A stretch of 64,000 nucleotides of DNA from NCBI RefSeq assembly GCF_023074175.1, contig NZ_JADPKS010000035.1, positions 1 through 64,000 of the forward strand, in the 5' to 3' direction. Below the pieces are notes generated by a model, which searched no databases, was not told where the DNA came from, and saw only the letters and a program-made list of their open reading frames with translations. This DNA comes from Bradyrhizobium sp. 139. Its GTDB lineage: Bacteria; Pseudomonadota; Alphaproteobacteria; Rhizobiales; Xanthobacteraceae. Positions 48,378 through 58,900 of this stretch are shown in pieces. Position 1 is the stretch's first letter; each line of letters starts with the position of its first letter. Position numbers and translations under genes: made by a program.

Positions 48378-48602
48378 ATGAATTACCGAGATATCATTTC
48401 AATTGAACCGGGCAAGCGTGGAGGGCGCCCCTGCATTCGCCACATGAGGATCGCCGTGGCGGATGTGCTCGGCTGGCTGGCTGCCGGACAGACCCACACC
48501 CAAATCCTCGATGACTTCCCTGAATTGACCGAGGACGACATCCGGGCCTGCCTGGCCTACGCCGCCGATCGTGAGAGACGGTTGGTGACCGCCCCGATAT
48601 GA
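48378..48602 (+). CDS. DUF433 antitoxin-like protein
   Basis: Encodes 74 residues: ISIEPGKRGGRPCIRHMRIA, then VADVLGWLAAGQTHTQILDD and FPELTEDDIRACLAYAADRE, the standard DUF433 helix-turn-helix. DUF433 proteins are antitoxins usually paired with a DUF5615 PIN-like toxin. ATGA overlap with the next reading frame at 48599 is retained, but that toxin is broken. Probably now an orphan antitoxin. Confidence 0.88.
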   Translation: MNYRDIISIEPGKRGGRPCIRHMRIAVADVLGWLAAGQTHTQILDDFPELTEDDIRACLAYAADRERRLVTAPI

Positions 48603-48725
48603 AGCTGCTGTTCGATCAGAATCTCAGCTTAGAGCTGTGCTCTACGGTAGCAGATATCTCTCGGGGCCCAATCACGTCTGGTCTCATGGACCATCGAAAT
48701 GGCCGACTATCACAATGACTGCCAG
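48599..48725 (+). pseudogene. decayed DUF5615 PIN-like toxin
   Basis: Opens MKLLFDQNLSLELCSTVADI, which fits the DUF5615 start, but stops after 39 codons. The expected continuation is scattered over other frames: YLSGPNHVWSHG in one and EMADYHND in another, so at least two frameshifts have occurred. Intact toxins run about 110 residues. The remaining gap to 48931 holds no other gene. Confidence 0.7.
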
Positions 48726-48800
48726 GCTGCCATTGGGGCTACCTTTCGCAACGGGGTCCGAATCACAGTCATGTATCCCTTCCGCTGCTCTGAGTAGGTG

Positions 48801-48896
48801 GTGACCGTCACTGGCGCTCTCATTGCGAGTAGCTCGGCCTTCAAATAGTGTTTCCAGTCATAGCGTTATGGGTGAGGGGGCGGTTCAGTCTCACCC
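48801..48896. promoter_or_regulatory. small dyads upstream of the STAND gene
   Basis: GTGACCGTCAC (48801-48811) is palindromic around its centre base, and GGGTGAG/CTCACCC (48870-48876 and 48890-48896) form a second dyad ending 36 bases before the start. Either may be an operator or leader hairpin; not demonstrated. Confidence 0.35.
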
Positions 48897-48931
48897 GCAT
48901 TTTCTAAACCCTTTGAGCTCGGGGAAATGCC

Positions 48932-51900
48932 TTGGAGAAGCCCAAAGATTTTAAAGCGATCATGTTGTCCAGCACCTTTACTGATTTGAAGGAGCATCGG
49001 GCCAGAGCGATCGAGGTAATTAGCAAGCTTCATTACATGCCAAGCGTAATGGAGCATTCGGGTGCTCAGGCGGAAGGCGATGTGATCGATACCTCTTTGG
49101 ATATGGTTCGCAATGCGGCCGCTTACATTGGTGTGATTGGCCTGAAATACGGGCAGGCACCGTTTGATCCGGTTCGGAATCCCGATCGGTTATCCATCAC
49201 AGAACTAGAATTTAACGAGGCTATGCGGCTAGGCCGGCCAATGGTGCTGTTCATCATGGGCCCCGATCACCTCGTCAGAGCCGCGGACATTGAGTCGGAT
49301 CCGGAGAAGCGGATCAAGCTCGATGAGTTTCGCGAGCGCGCTAAGAAGATGCGCAATGACGCGGAAGTTCAACGCGTCTACGAGGTATTCTCCAGCCTGG
49401 AGCAATTTTCGACTGCGGCGGCAACGGCAATCGGTAATTTAATCCGCCTACTTGAGCGAAATGAGAGGCGTGACCTGGAGGTACTTGGGGAAGGCGCCGG
49501 GCTCGATGGTTCGACGGATCAGCGCAGCTTCCGAGAGCGCGGCCTAGACACTGGGTTGCCTCGGCCGCCAGCACTTGCTGCCGTGCCCCGCTATCTCGGC
49601 TCGCACTCTTTTGTGGGCCGGGAATCGGAGCTGCTGATGTTGTCCGATTGGTGCGATGCCGCTGATCCAAACTCCATGCTCCTTCTCGAAGCCGTCGGCG
49701 GTTCTGGGAAAAGCATGCTCACATGGGAATGGCTTACAAAGCACTCGACCAGAGCAAGGGAGGATTGGGCCGGACGATTTTGGTATTCGTTCTACGAGAA
49801 GGGCGCGGTCATGACAGACTTTTGCTGCGCAGCGCTGGCATACATGACCGACACAGACCCAAGCGCCTTCCGAAAGTTACGTACTCAGCAGTTGTTCGAT
49901 CGATTGATAGCGCAGCTTGAGAGAAACCCATGGTTGCTCGTTCTTGACGGACTAGAGCGGGTCCTCGTGGCTTACCACCGTCATGACGCGGCTCAGATGC
50001 TCGATAGCGATGCAGGCGTCGTAAGTGATCAGATCGCAGGGCGGGACAATTGGAGTTCAATTCGCCCTGAGGATGATAGACTTCTGCGCCGATTGGCCGA
50101 TGCAGTTCCTTCAAAGATTCTGGTGTCTTCGCGGCTTATGCCGCGAGCCCTTATCAACTCCTCGCGCGCAGTAGTACCAGGCGTTCGTCGGCAACTCTTG
50201 CCGGGGTTGCGACCCGTAGATGCTGAAACAATGGTCAGGTCGAGCGGAGTGTTTGGCGATTCGATCGCTATCCGCGCTTATTTGCAGAGGAATTGCGATT
50301 GCCATCCCCTCGTCGTAGGAGCCCTAGCCGGCCTAATCAATGACTATCCGCCGGATCGGGGAAACTTTGATCGATGGAGTGAAGACCCTAAGTACGGGAT
50401 GTCGCTGAATCTAGGGCAGCTCGATTTAGTTCAGCGAAAGAATCACATTTTGGAGACAGCCATTGGCGCCTTGGATCAGAAGGGACGCAGACTGTTGCAT
50501 TTGCTCTCGCTGCTGCGAAGCGCTGTTGATTTCAAGTCCTTGGAAGCCTTGGCCATTGTTCCTAACCGTGTGAACGACCCTGATGGAACAGACCCGAACA
50601 TTTCGAATGCGAACGATTTGGGGATGGCTATTCGCGATCTCGAGCAGCGGGGTCTTTTGCAATACGACTTGAGTGGCAAGCGTTATGATCTGCATCCTGT
50701 CGTTCGCGGTGTCGCCGTTGAACGGATCAATCAGGAGGAAACAAGCGTTCTTGGTCAGAAGGTGCTGGATCACTTCACCAGCCGGCAACATGTCCCTTGG
50801 AATGATGCGCAGAAGCTAGAAGATGTGTCGGATGGCATCCAAGTAGTGAGTGCGTTCCTCCGGATGAAGCGCTACTCAGATGCATTCTATGCGCTCGCTG
50901 AAGACTTGGCGAACGCACTACATTACAATGTCGGTGCCGACCCTGAATTTTTGTCCTTAATCCGGGGCTTTTTTCCCGAGGGATGGGACAACTCTCCAGC
51001 CTTAACGGAAACGACGCAACGTTGGTATATAACGAACTGTGCGGCCGTGCTGCTTTCCCCTGCGCGTGCACGGGAATTGCACGAGAGAGCAATTCTTTTG
51101 AGCCTCAACGAACCTTCTCCCGATTCTCTCTACATTTCGTTGTGCGGATTCGCGAACTGTCTCAGTCGCAACGAGTTTCTCGCAGCCGAAAGACTTCGTA
51201 CGCTTGCAGCGGAATTGGTGGAGGCATCGCGCGATCCAGAACTGTTGTTCATGTCCAAGTTTAGAGCATATTCGCTCGCAGTCCGGACGGGTAACCGCCA
51301 GTTAGCCGACGAGTTGTGGGCTGTCCTCGAACATATGGGTAGAGATTGGCGACGGGGTGTTTACAGGCCAGGGGAGGCTGAGACTGAAAGAGCCCTTGAT
51401 TTACTTAATCGAGGCGAACTGACGGAACAAATACTGACCAGAGCTGAAGAAGTAGTGGCGCGCGGCAATAGTATATGGCTGAAGCAGAATCTCCGCGAAA
51501 TCCGCGGCGAATGGTACTTGGCGCGAAAAGATCCCGATCGGGCGATCGATTGCTTTTCCGAGGCTTTGACGTGGTGCCGCGAAAGAGGGCTAGAGAATCA
51601 CCATTGCGAGGCTCGCCTCGCTTTAGCTCGACTTCGTGCTGGAGAAAGCTGCGAGAAAGCAGAGGTTGAGAGGCTAAGTACGGTATCAGAGGATGCAGAC
51701 TCGGTGGTAGTCGCGGAACTTTGGCAAGAGCTAGGCGAACCGAGAGAAGCAGTGAAGCATGCGAGGCGCGCTTATCTCTGGGCAGTGCAACAGGAGCCTT
51801 ACGTTCCACTTGATTGTTTGGACGGCGCAGTAAGGATTCTCGCGGACTGCAGTGCGGACCTCCCGCCGTTCATTGCGATCGGCCACGAGGATGAGCACGT

Positions 51901-51967
51901 CTTTCTCTGGGAGGCGGCCGTTCGGTCATACGTAGGTAAGCTGCAAATGGGCAACCCCACTAATTGA
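48932..51967 (+). CDS. DUF4062-NB-ARC-TPR STAND ATPase, candidate defence protein
   Basis: Encodes 1011 residues. Residues about 7-115 are a DUF4062 domain (AIMLSSTFTDLKEHRARAIE, AAAYIGVIGLKYG). The STAND NTPase core starts at SFVGRESELLML (226-237), has Walker A GGSGKS (256-261), Walker B WLLVLDGLERVL (334-345), a sensor Arg in ILVSSR (401) and a GLPL-like HPLVVGALAG (458-467). A winged-helix-like section (about 505-620, ending LHPVVRGVAVERI) leads into a TPR-type C-terminus to ~1000. Such proteins act as switches: the C-terminus senses a trigger, ATP-driven oligomerisation activates the N-terminal effector. TTG 48932 has GGGG upstream; ATG 48962 would cut the first strand. Base composition is lower in G+C than its neighbours, suggesting transfer. 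No partner gene is adjacent. The trigger and the DUF4062 activity are unknown. Confidence 0.85.
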   Translation: MEKPKDFKAIMLSSTFTDLKEHRARAIEVISKLHYMPSVMEHSGAQAEGDVIDTSLDMVRNAAAYIGVIGLKYGQAPFDPVRNPDRLSITELEFNEAMRLGRPMVLFIMGPDHLVRAADIESDPEKRIKLDEFRERAKKMRNDAEVQRVYEVFSSLEQFSTAAATAIGNLIRLLERNERRDLEVLGEGAGLDGSTDQRSFRERGLDTGLPRPPALAAVPRYLGSHSFVGRESELLMLSDWCDAADPNSMLLLEAVGGSGKSMLTWEWLTKHSTRAREDWAGRFWYSFYEKGAVMTDFCCAALAYMTDTDPSAFRKLRTQQLFDRLIAQLERNPWLLVLDGLERVLVAYHRHDAAQMLDSDAGVVSDQIAGRDNWSSIRPEDDRLLRRLADAVPSKILVSSRLMPRALINSSRAVVPGVRRQLLPGLRPVDAETMVRSSGVFGDSIAIRAYLQRNCDCHPLVVGALAGLINDYPPDRGNFDRWSEDPKYGMSLNLGQLDLVQRKNHILETAIGALDQKGRRLLHLLSLLRSAVDFKSLEALAIVPNRVNDPDGTDPNISNANDLGMAIRDLEQRGLLQYDLSGKRYDLHPVVRGVAVERINQEETSVLGQKVLDHFTSRQHVPWNDAQKLEDVSDGIQVVSAFLRMKRYSDAFYALAEDLANALHYNVGADPEFLSLIRGFFPEGWDNSPALTETTQRWYITNCAAVLLSPARARELHERAILLSLNEPSPDSLYISLCGFANCLSRNEFLAAERLRTLAAELVEASRDPELLFMSKFRAYSLAVRTGNRQLADELWAVLEHMGRDWRRGVYRPGEAETERALDLLNRGELTEQILTRAEEVVARGNSIWLKQNLREIRGEWYLARKDPDRAIDCFSEALTWCRERGLENHHCEARLALARLRAGESCEKAEVERLSTVSEDADSVVVAELWQELGEPREAVKHARRAYLWAVQQEPYVPLDCLDGAVRILADCSADLPPFIAIGHEDEHVFLWEAAVRSYVGKLQMGNPTN

Positions 51968-52041
51968 GCACGCGACAATCTTTCCGAAAAGTGGGATTCA
52001 TCTGCAATCACGAATAAGCAGGCGTCGCGTTCAGGCCGCCC

Positions 52042-52587
52042 CTACGGCAGCTTGTCGTAGCCCTCGCCGAGCCCGTTCAGGCTGAGCGGGAAGCCGATGC
52101 CTTCTTCCGGCGTCTCGAAGATGATGAAGGTCGCGGTCTTGGCGGTGCGGAGCTGGCCGAGCAGCTTGTCGTCCATGACGACCTCGGCGACGCAGCCATT
52201 CGGCAGGCAGCGGACGAAGCCGGCACGGCCGACGTCCTGGTTGTCGAGCTTGAGGCCGAGGCCGGAGGGCAGGAGAACGCCGAGGGGGGCGACCACCCGC
52301 ATCAGCCGGCTTTTCTGGTCGGCGGTCTTGAGTACGATCACGGTCAGGCCGGCATTGGAGCGGTCTTCGGCCACCACGCTCTGGATCAGGGCGCATTGCT
52401 CGGACTGGGCGCCCGGCGGGGTGTCGCAGCGAATCTGCCAGTCGCCATGGACGGAGCGCACCGCGCCCTGCGCATGGGCGAGGCCCGGGAACGCCAGAAC
52501 GACGACAGCAACCAGCAGGGCAGCCAGCCTCGTGAGGCCGCTAGCCTGCCTTGTCGCCGGCCTTGCCATGCATCTCGAAAACCCCAT
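52042..52587 (-). CDS. invasion-associated locus B (IalB) family protein
   Basis: Encodes 181 residues. A signal peptide ends near GLAHAQ (LAALLVAVVVLAFPGLAHA). The mature part has VHGDWQIRCDTPPG, CALIQSVVAED and RCLPNGCVAEVVMDD with two Cys pairs, all typical of the IalB family. The proteins are periplasmic and their role in rhizobia is undefined. ATG 52587 (MGFSRCMARP) has AGAGGGA upstream; ATG 52569 is an alternative. Divergent from coxB across a 459-base regulatory gap. Confidence 0.88.
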   Translation of the reverse strand: MGFSRCMARPATRQASGLTRLAALLVAVVVLAFPGLAHAQGAVRSVHGDWQIRCDTPPGAQSEQCALIQSVVAEDRSNAGLTVIVLKTADQKSRLMRVVAPLGVLLPSGLGLKLDNQDVGRAGFVRCLPNGCVAEVVMDDKLLGQLRTAKTATFIIFETPEEGIGFPLSLNGLGEGYDKLP

Positions 52588-52854
52588 CGGGTCGGTCCCT
52601 CTGCTCGCCTGGTCGCTCGCACCTGGCGGACTGATACGGGAATGACGGCGTCTTGAAGGCGATTCGCAAGCAAATTCCACGCCGCCACGGCCGCCGTCGC
52701 CCGCACGAATCAGGTTCCGGTGCGGCTGTCTGCCAGTGCCTACCGCGGGCAATTCCGCTGTCAAGCCGCAGCATCCCGGGAAACGGCATTTTTGTCTGAT
52801 GTTACTAGGAAATATCTTGCGGGTGATGGCTGACAGACGGGGCTCAAGACTGCA

Positions 52855-52868
52855 TTGCGATAGATCAA
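52855..52868. promoter_or_regulatory. FixK/FNR-type box upstream of coxB
   Basis: TTGCGATAGATCAA fits TTGM-N6-KCAA, the dyad bound by FixK/FNR-type regulators. Its centre is about 186 bases upstream of coxB and 275 upstream of the divergent IalB gene. The rest of the 52588-53046 gap has no gene. Confidence 0.6.
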
Positions 52869-52928
52869 GAATTATGGTTTGAGAGGCTTGATTTCGGCGT
52901 TCTAGCGATCCGGCCCCAATTCCTCTTA

Positions 52929-52952
52929 GAGGTATTCTTGGAGGTATTCTTG
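52929..52952. repeat. two perfect tandem 12-bp copies in the coxB leader region
   Basis: GAGGTATTCTTG occurs at 52929-52940 and again at 52941-52952, about 95 bases before the coxB ATG. It could be a direct-repeat operator or a slippage product. Confidence 0.75.
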
Positions 52953-53046
52953 CGCGGCGGTTTGTCAGACGGGCGGATTGAATAATGCGTTTCCCGAAAA
53001 TAGGGGAATGCACTTGGGGTGATTTCGTTAGGGGAGCGCGAACGGC

Positions 53047-53886
53047 ATGAAGATGTCGATGGGCCCGGTGGGCCGGCACTTGCTGGGATTGGCCGTGGCG
53101 GGTCTGACGCTGGCGACGGGCGGTGCGGCATTCGCCGAGCTCGGGCAGCCGGCGCCGTGGGAGTGGAAGCTTCAGGAATCCGGCTCCCCGGTGATGGATA
53201 ACATCGTCTGGTTCCACAATTTCCTGTTCGTGCTGATCACGCTGATCACGCTGTTCGTTCTGGCGTTGCTGGTGATCGTGGTCATCAAGTTCAACGCGAG
53301 GACCAATCCGGTGCCGTCGCGGACCACGCACAACACGCTGATCGAGGTGGCCTGGACCCTCGTTCCGGTACTGATCCTGGTCGGTATCTCGGTGCCGTCG
53401 TTCCGCTTGCTGTTCCTCGAGCTCGACGTGCCGAAGGCGGACCTGACCATCAAGGCAACCGGCAAGCAGTGGTACTGGTCCTATGCCTATCCGGATAACG
53501 GCAAGTTCGAGTTCGACTCGCTGATGGCCCAGGACAAGCAGCCCCGGCTGCTCGGCGTCGACAACGAGATGGTGGTGCCGGTCAACAAGGTGGTCCGGGT
53601 TCAGGTGACCGGGGCCGACGTGATTCATGCCTTTGCGCTGCCGGCCTTCGGCGTCAAGATCGACGCCATTCCGGGGCGGCTGAACGAGACCTGGTTCAAG
53701 GCCACCAAGACCGGCATGTTCTACGGCCAGTGCTCGGAATTGTGCGGCAAGGACCACGCCTTCATGCCGATCGCGATTCGCGTCGTGGAGGACAAGGAGT
53801 TCGCCTCCTGGGTCGAGACGGCGAAGAAGAAATATGCAAGCGGCGGCACCAGCACTTTCGCCTCCGCGGCCGGCCCGACGCAGTAA
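53047..53886 (+). CDS. coxB: cytochrome c oxidase subunit II (aa3)
   Basis: Encodes 279 residues. A signal peptide (LLGLAVAGLTLATGGAAFA) is followed by two membrane spans, then a cupredoxin domain. KQWYWSYAYPD is the electron-entry region, and CSELCGKDHAFM contains the CuA ligands. It takes electrons from cytochrome c and passes them to heme a. GGGGAG precedes ATG 53047. First gene of the oxidase operon. Confidence 0.97.
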   Translation: MKMSMGPVGRHLLGLAVAGLTLATGGAAFAELGQPAPWEWKLQESGSPVMDNIVWFHNFLFVLITLITLFVLALLVIVVIKFNARTNPVPSRTTHNTLIEVAWTLVPVLILVGISVPSFRLLFLELDVPKADLTIKATGKQWYWSYAYPDNGKFEFDSLMAQDKQPRLLGVDNEMVVPVNKVVRVQVTGADVIHAFALPAFGVKIDAIPGRLNETWFKATKTGMFYGQCSELCGKDHAFMPIAIRVVEDKEFASWVETAKKKYASGGTSTFASAAGPTQ

Positions 53887-53905
53887 GCGTCGGGTGACGG
53901 CTTAA

Positions 53906-55591
<1,686 letters not shown>

Positions 55592-55652
55592 GCCAATGCT
55601 CGCGGCGTCCGTGACGGGCGCCGCGGCTCTACAACGAAGCGAGTCAAAATTA

Positions 55653-56597
55653 GTGGCCGTCCTCGACCAGAACGCCATCGACATCAATCCCCGCATCTCC
55701 GAAGCGGAGGTTGGCGACTACATCGCGCTGCTCAAGCCACGAGTGATGTCGCTGGTGATCTTCACCGCGCTGGTCGGAATGGCGATGGCGCCCGGGCATT
55801 TCCACCCGGTGCTGGCAATCACCTCGTTGCTCTGCATCGCCGTCGGCGCCGGCGCTTCCGGGGCGCTCAATATGGCGCTCGAAGGCGATATCGACGCCAA
55901 GATGTCGCGCACGGCGAACCGGCCGATTCCGCGCGGCCGCATCACCCGTCCCGAGGCGATGACGTTCGGCATGACGCTCGCCTTCTTCTCGGTGATGACG
56001 CTCGGCATCCTCGTCAACTGGATCGCGGGCGCGCTGCTCGCCTTCACCATCTTCTTCTACGTCGTGATCTACACGCTTCTGCTGAAGCGCTGGACCGCAC
56101 AGAACATCGTGATCGGCGGCGCCGCCGGCGCGTTGCCGCCGGTGGTGGCCTGGGCCGCGGTGACGGGCACGGTCGACGTCGAGCCGTTGCTGCTGTTCGC
56201 CATCATCTTCTTCTGGACCCCGCCGCACTTCTGGGCGCTGGCGCTGTTCCGCTCCGACGACTACGCGCGTGCCGGCATCCCGATGCTGCCCAACGTCGCC
56301 GGTCCGGACGCGACCCGGCTTCAGATCCTGCTCTACACCATCGTGCTGATCGCGGTGGCCGCCGTCCCGTGGGCGCTCGGCTATTTCGACGCTGTCTACG
56401 GCATCGTCTCGCTGATCCTCGGCGCCGGCATGCTGGTGCTCGCCATCAACGTCTACCTGCGCCGCGAGCGCAGCCAATCGCTGCGCGCGACCCGCAAGCT
56501 GTTTGCCTTCTCCATCCTTTATCTGTTCGCGCTGTTTGCGACCCTGCTGGCCGAGGTCGTGTTCCGGGCGCTTGCTCCGATAGCAGGGGGCGCATGA
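55653..56597 (+). CDS. ctaB: protoheme IX farnesyltransferase (heme O synthase)
   Basis: Encodes 314 residues of the UbiA family. The prenyl-diphosphate motif is NRPIPRGRI and the second Asp-rich region [15 protein letters not shown]. It makes heme O for the oxidase. Nine hydrophobic spans. GTG 55653 ([10 protein letters not shown]) was favoured as the domain begins there; ATG 55596, 5 bases after coxA, is an alternative adding 19 residues. Confidence 0.94.
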   Translation: MAVLDQNAIDINPRISEAEVGDYIALLKPRVMSLVIFTALVGMAMAPGHFHPVLAITSLLCIAVGAGASGALNMALEGDIDAKMSRTANRPIPRGRITRPEAMTFGMTLAFFSVMTLGILVNWIAGALLAFTIFFYVVIYTLLLKRWTAQNIVIGGAAGALPPVVAWAAVTGTVDVEPLLLFAIIFFWTPPHFWALALFRSDDYARAGIPMLPNVAGPDATRLQILLYTIVLIAVAAVPWALGYFDAVYGIVSLILGAGMLVLAINVYLRRERSQSLRATRKLFAFSILYLFALFATLLAEVVFRALAPIAGGA

Positions 56598-56605
56598 TCG
56601 CGGGA

Positions 56606-56770
56606 ATGGCCGATAAACCTGAGCCAGATGGAATCGTCCTCACCGAGGCGCAGAAGAAGAGCCGTCGTCAGCGCTCGATCGCGATCGCGCTCGCGCTCGG
56701 CGTGCTCGTCGTGCTGTTCTTCGCCGTCACTATGGTCAAGGGACCGGCAGTTCTAGTCCGGCCGATGTAG
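56606..56770 (+). CDS. coxF: CoxF-like small oxidase-cluster protein
   Basis: Encodes 54 residues: a charged N-terminus ([20 protein letters not shown]) and one membrane span ([20 protein letters not shown]). It matches in size and position the CoxF protein of rhizobial oxidase clusters, whose function is unclear. ATG 56594, overlapping the ctaB stop, would add four residues. Confidence 0.8.
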   Translation: MADKPEPDGIVLTEAQKKSRRQRSIAIALALGVLVVLFFAVTMVKGPAVLVRPM

Positions 56771-56775
56771 GGAAG

Positions 56776-57426
56776 ATGGATCAGAAGCCGACCATATCGC
56801 AGGATCAGAGCCGGAGGGCCAGCAAGGGCCGCGGTCTTTTCAATGGTCTTGGCCGCGACGCGCTGGTCGCCTCGATCTGCGGCGGCGTGGTGGCGCTGAT
56901 GGTCGGCGCGTCCTACGCGGCGGTGCCGTTCTATAACTGGTTCTGCCGCGCTACCGGCTTCAACGGCACGACCCAGGTCGCGATCTCCGCACCCGCCACC
57001 GGACCGATCGCGCGGAAAATCGCGGTGCGCTTCGACTCCAACGTCGCGCCCGGCCTGCCCTGGAAGTTCGAGCCGGAGCAGAGCGAGATCGAGGTCAATA
57101 TCGGCCAGGTCACGACCGTCTTTTACACCGTGACCAACCAGGCCGCGCGCACCACCGCAGGCCAGGCCGCGTACAATGTCGCGCCGCTGACGGTCGGCTC
57201 CTATTTCCAGAAGATCAACTGCTTCTGCTTCACCGAACAGACCATGGCGCCCGGCGAGAAGCGCGAGATGCCGGTCGTGTTCTACGTCGATCCGTCGATC
57301 GCCGATGATCACGAGAATGACGGGCTGAACACGATCACGCTGTCCTACACGTTCTATCCGGTGCGCGATCCGGTGGTGAAGCCGCTCGCAGCCAGCGAAG
57401 ACGACAAACGCAAGGGAAATCTCTGA
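56776..57426 (+). CDS. ctaG: cytochrome c oxidase assembly protein CtaG (Cox11)
   Basis: Encodes 216 residues. One membrane span ([20 protein letters not shown]) is followed by the periplasmic Ig-like domain with the copper motif INCFCFTEQ. It delivers CuB copper to subunit I. GGAAG precedes ATG 56776, five bases after coxF. Confidence 0.96.
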   Translation: MDQKPTISQDQSRRASKGRGLFNGLGRDALVASICGGVVALMVGASYAAVPFYNWFCRATGFNGTTQVAISAPATGPIARKIAVRFDSNVAPGLPWKFEPEQSEIEVNIGQVTTVFYTVTNQAARTTAGQAAYNVAPLTVGSYFQKINCFCFTEQTMAPGEKREMPVVFYVDPSIADDHENDGLNTITLSYTFYPVRDPVVKPLAASEDDKRKGNL

Positions 57427-57505
57427 TCCCCGGGGCTCACGCTCAGGGGTTGGACACAAGGGGATAGGTGCCGGACAGGCACGGGATTGAGGAGAGAGAC
57501 CGCAA

Positions 57506-58402
57506 ATGGCAACGGCGCACACCAAGCATCACGATTATCACCTGGTCGATCCGTCTCCGTGGCCAGCCGTGGGCTCCGTCTCGGCGTTCATCATGGCGGT
57601 CGGCGCGATCACCTGGATGCACCACATGTTCTCGGCCGCGCCGATCGTATTCGGCGTCGGCACCGTCGGTGTGCTCTACACCATGGCGAGCTGGTGGGGC
57701 GACGTGATCAGGGAAGCCCAGCACAAGGGTGACCACACCCGTGTCGTGCAGCTCCATCACCGCTACGGCATGATCCTCTTCATCGCCTCCGAGGTGATGT
57801 TCTTCGTGGCCTGGTTCTGGGCCTATTTCAACGCGGCGCTGTTCCCGGCCGATGCCGTTCACGCCACCCGCGACGCAGTGTTCGGCTGCGGCCTCGGCAC
57901 CCAGGCCGGCGCCTGCGCCGTCCCCGGCACCTGGCCGCCGCATGGCATCGAGACCTTCGATCCCTGGCATCTGCCGCTCCTGAACACACTGATCCTGCTG
58001 ACCTCCGGCACTACGGTGACCTGGGCGCACCACGCGCTGCTCGAGAACGATCGCCAGGGTCTGAAATACGGCCTGATCCTCACCGTCGTGCTCGGCGCGC
58101 TCTTCACCTGCGTGCAGGCGTATGAGTACAGCCACGCGGCGTTCTCCTTCGCCGGCAATGTCTACGGCGCGACCTTCTTCATGGCGACCGGCTTCCACGG
58201 CTTCCATGTGCTGGTCGGCACCATCTTCCTGCTGGTCTGCCTGCTCCGTGCCTATGCCGGCCACTTCACGCCGACCCAGCACCTCGGCTTTGAATTCGCC
58301 GCCTGGTACTGGCATTTCGTCGACGTGGTCTGGCTGTTCCTGTTCCTCTGCATCTATGTGTGGGGACACGGCGCCGAGACCATGGCCCACGGCGCACACT
58401 GA
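57506..58402 (+). CDS. coxC: cytochrome c oxidase subunit III (aa3)
   Basis: Encodes 298 residues with seven membrane spans. Characteristic: [33 protein letters not shown], and the C-terminal [14 protein letters not shown]. It supports proton delivery and stability of subunit I. ATG 57506 after GGAGAGAGACCGCAA. Followed by a terminator-like hairpin at 58422. Confidence 0.97.
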   Translation: MATAHTKHHDYHLVDPSPWPAVGSVSAFIMAVGAITWMHHMFSAAPIVFGVGTVGVLYTMASWWGDVIREAQHKGDHTRVVQLHHRYGMILFIASEVMFFVAWFWAYFNAALFPADAVHATRDAVFGCGLGTQAGACAVPGTWPPHGIETFDPWHLPLLNTLILLTSGTTVTWAHHALLENDRQGLKYGLILTVVLGALFTCVQAYEYSHAAFSFAGNVYGATFFMATGFHGFHVLVGTIFLLVCLLRAYAGHFTPTQHLGFEFAAWYWHFVDVVWLFLFLCIYVWGHGAETMAHGAH

Positions 58403-58421
58403 GCGGCTTTGAATCGACCAG

Positions 58422-58446
58422 AAGGGCGGCCGCAGGGCCGCCCTTT
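58422..58446 (+). terminator. hairpin after coxC
   Basis: A 10-bp stem AAGGGCGGCC/GGCCGCCCTT with loop GCAG, then TCGCTTTTC. It lies 20 bases after the coxC stop. The T-run is short, so termination may be partial, letting some transcripts continue into DUF983 and SURF1. Confidence 0.65.
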
Positions 58447-58498
58447 CGCTTTTCGGCCGCCGGCAGCTTCGGCGGAAACTGTGATAGAGTCCGCCATC

Positions 58499-58900
58499 AT
58501 GAACGACACTGCCGGCCCGTCTGAGCCCGAGAATACCGTCCTGCAAAGCGCGCTACGCGGGCTTGCCTGCAAATGCCCGCGCTGCGGCCAAGGCAAGCTC
58601 TATGCGGGCTTCCTGACGCTCGCTCCTGGCTGCGACCGCTGCGGCCTCGACTATGCCTTCATCGATTCCGGCGACGGTCCTGCGATTTTCATCATCATGC
58701 TGGCCGGCGGGATCGTTGTTGCGTGCGCGCTCATCGTCGAGGTCAAATACCAGCCGCCGTACTGGCTGCATGCGGCGCTGTGGCTGCCGTTGATCCTCGC
58801 CACCACGCTGCTGCCGCTGCGCGCGATGAAGTCGCTGCTGATCGCGCTGCAATTCCATCACAAGGCGGCGCCGGGCCGGCTGGTCGACCGCGCGAAATGA
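58499..58900 (+). CDS. DUF983 zinc-ribbon membrane protein
   Basis: Encodes 133 residues. An N-terminal zinc ribbon (CPRCGQGKLYAGFLTLAPGC to CDRCGLDY) is followed by two membrane spans (IFIIMLAGGIVVACALIVEV; WLHAALWLPLILATTLLPLR). DUF983 proteins accompany cox genes in alphaproteobacteria but their function is unknown. ATG 58499 was chosen; its stop overlaps the SURF1 ATG by four bases. Confidence 0.88.
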   Translation: MNDTAGPSEPENTVLQSALRGLACKCPRCGQGKLYAGFLTLAPGCDRCGLDYAFIDSGDGPAIFIIMLAGGIVVACALIVEVKYQPPYWLHAALWLPLILATTLLPLRAMKSLLIALQFHHKAAPGRLVDRAK

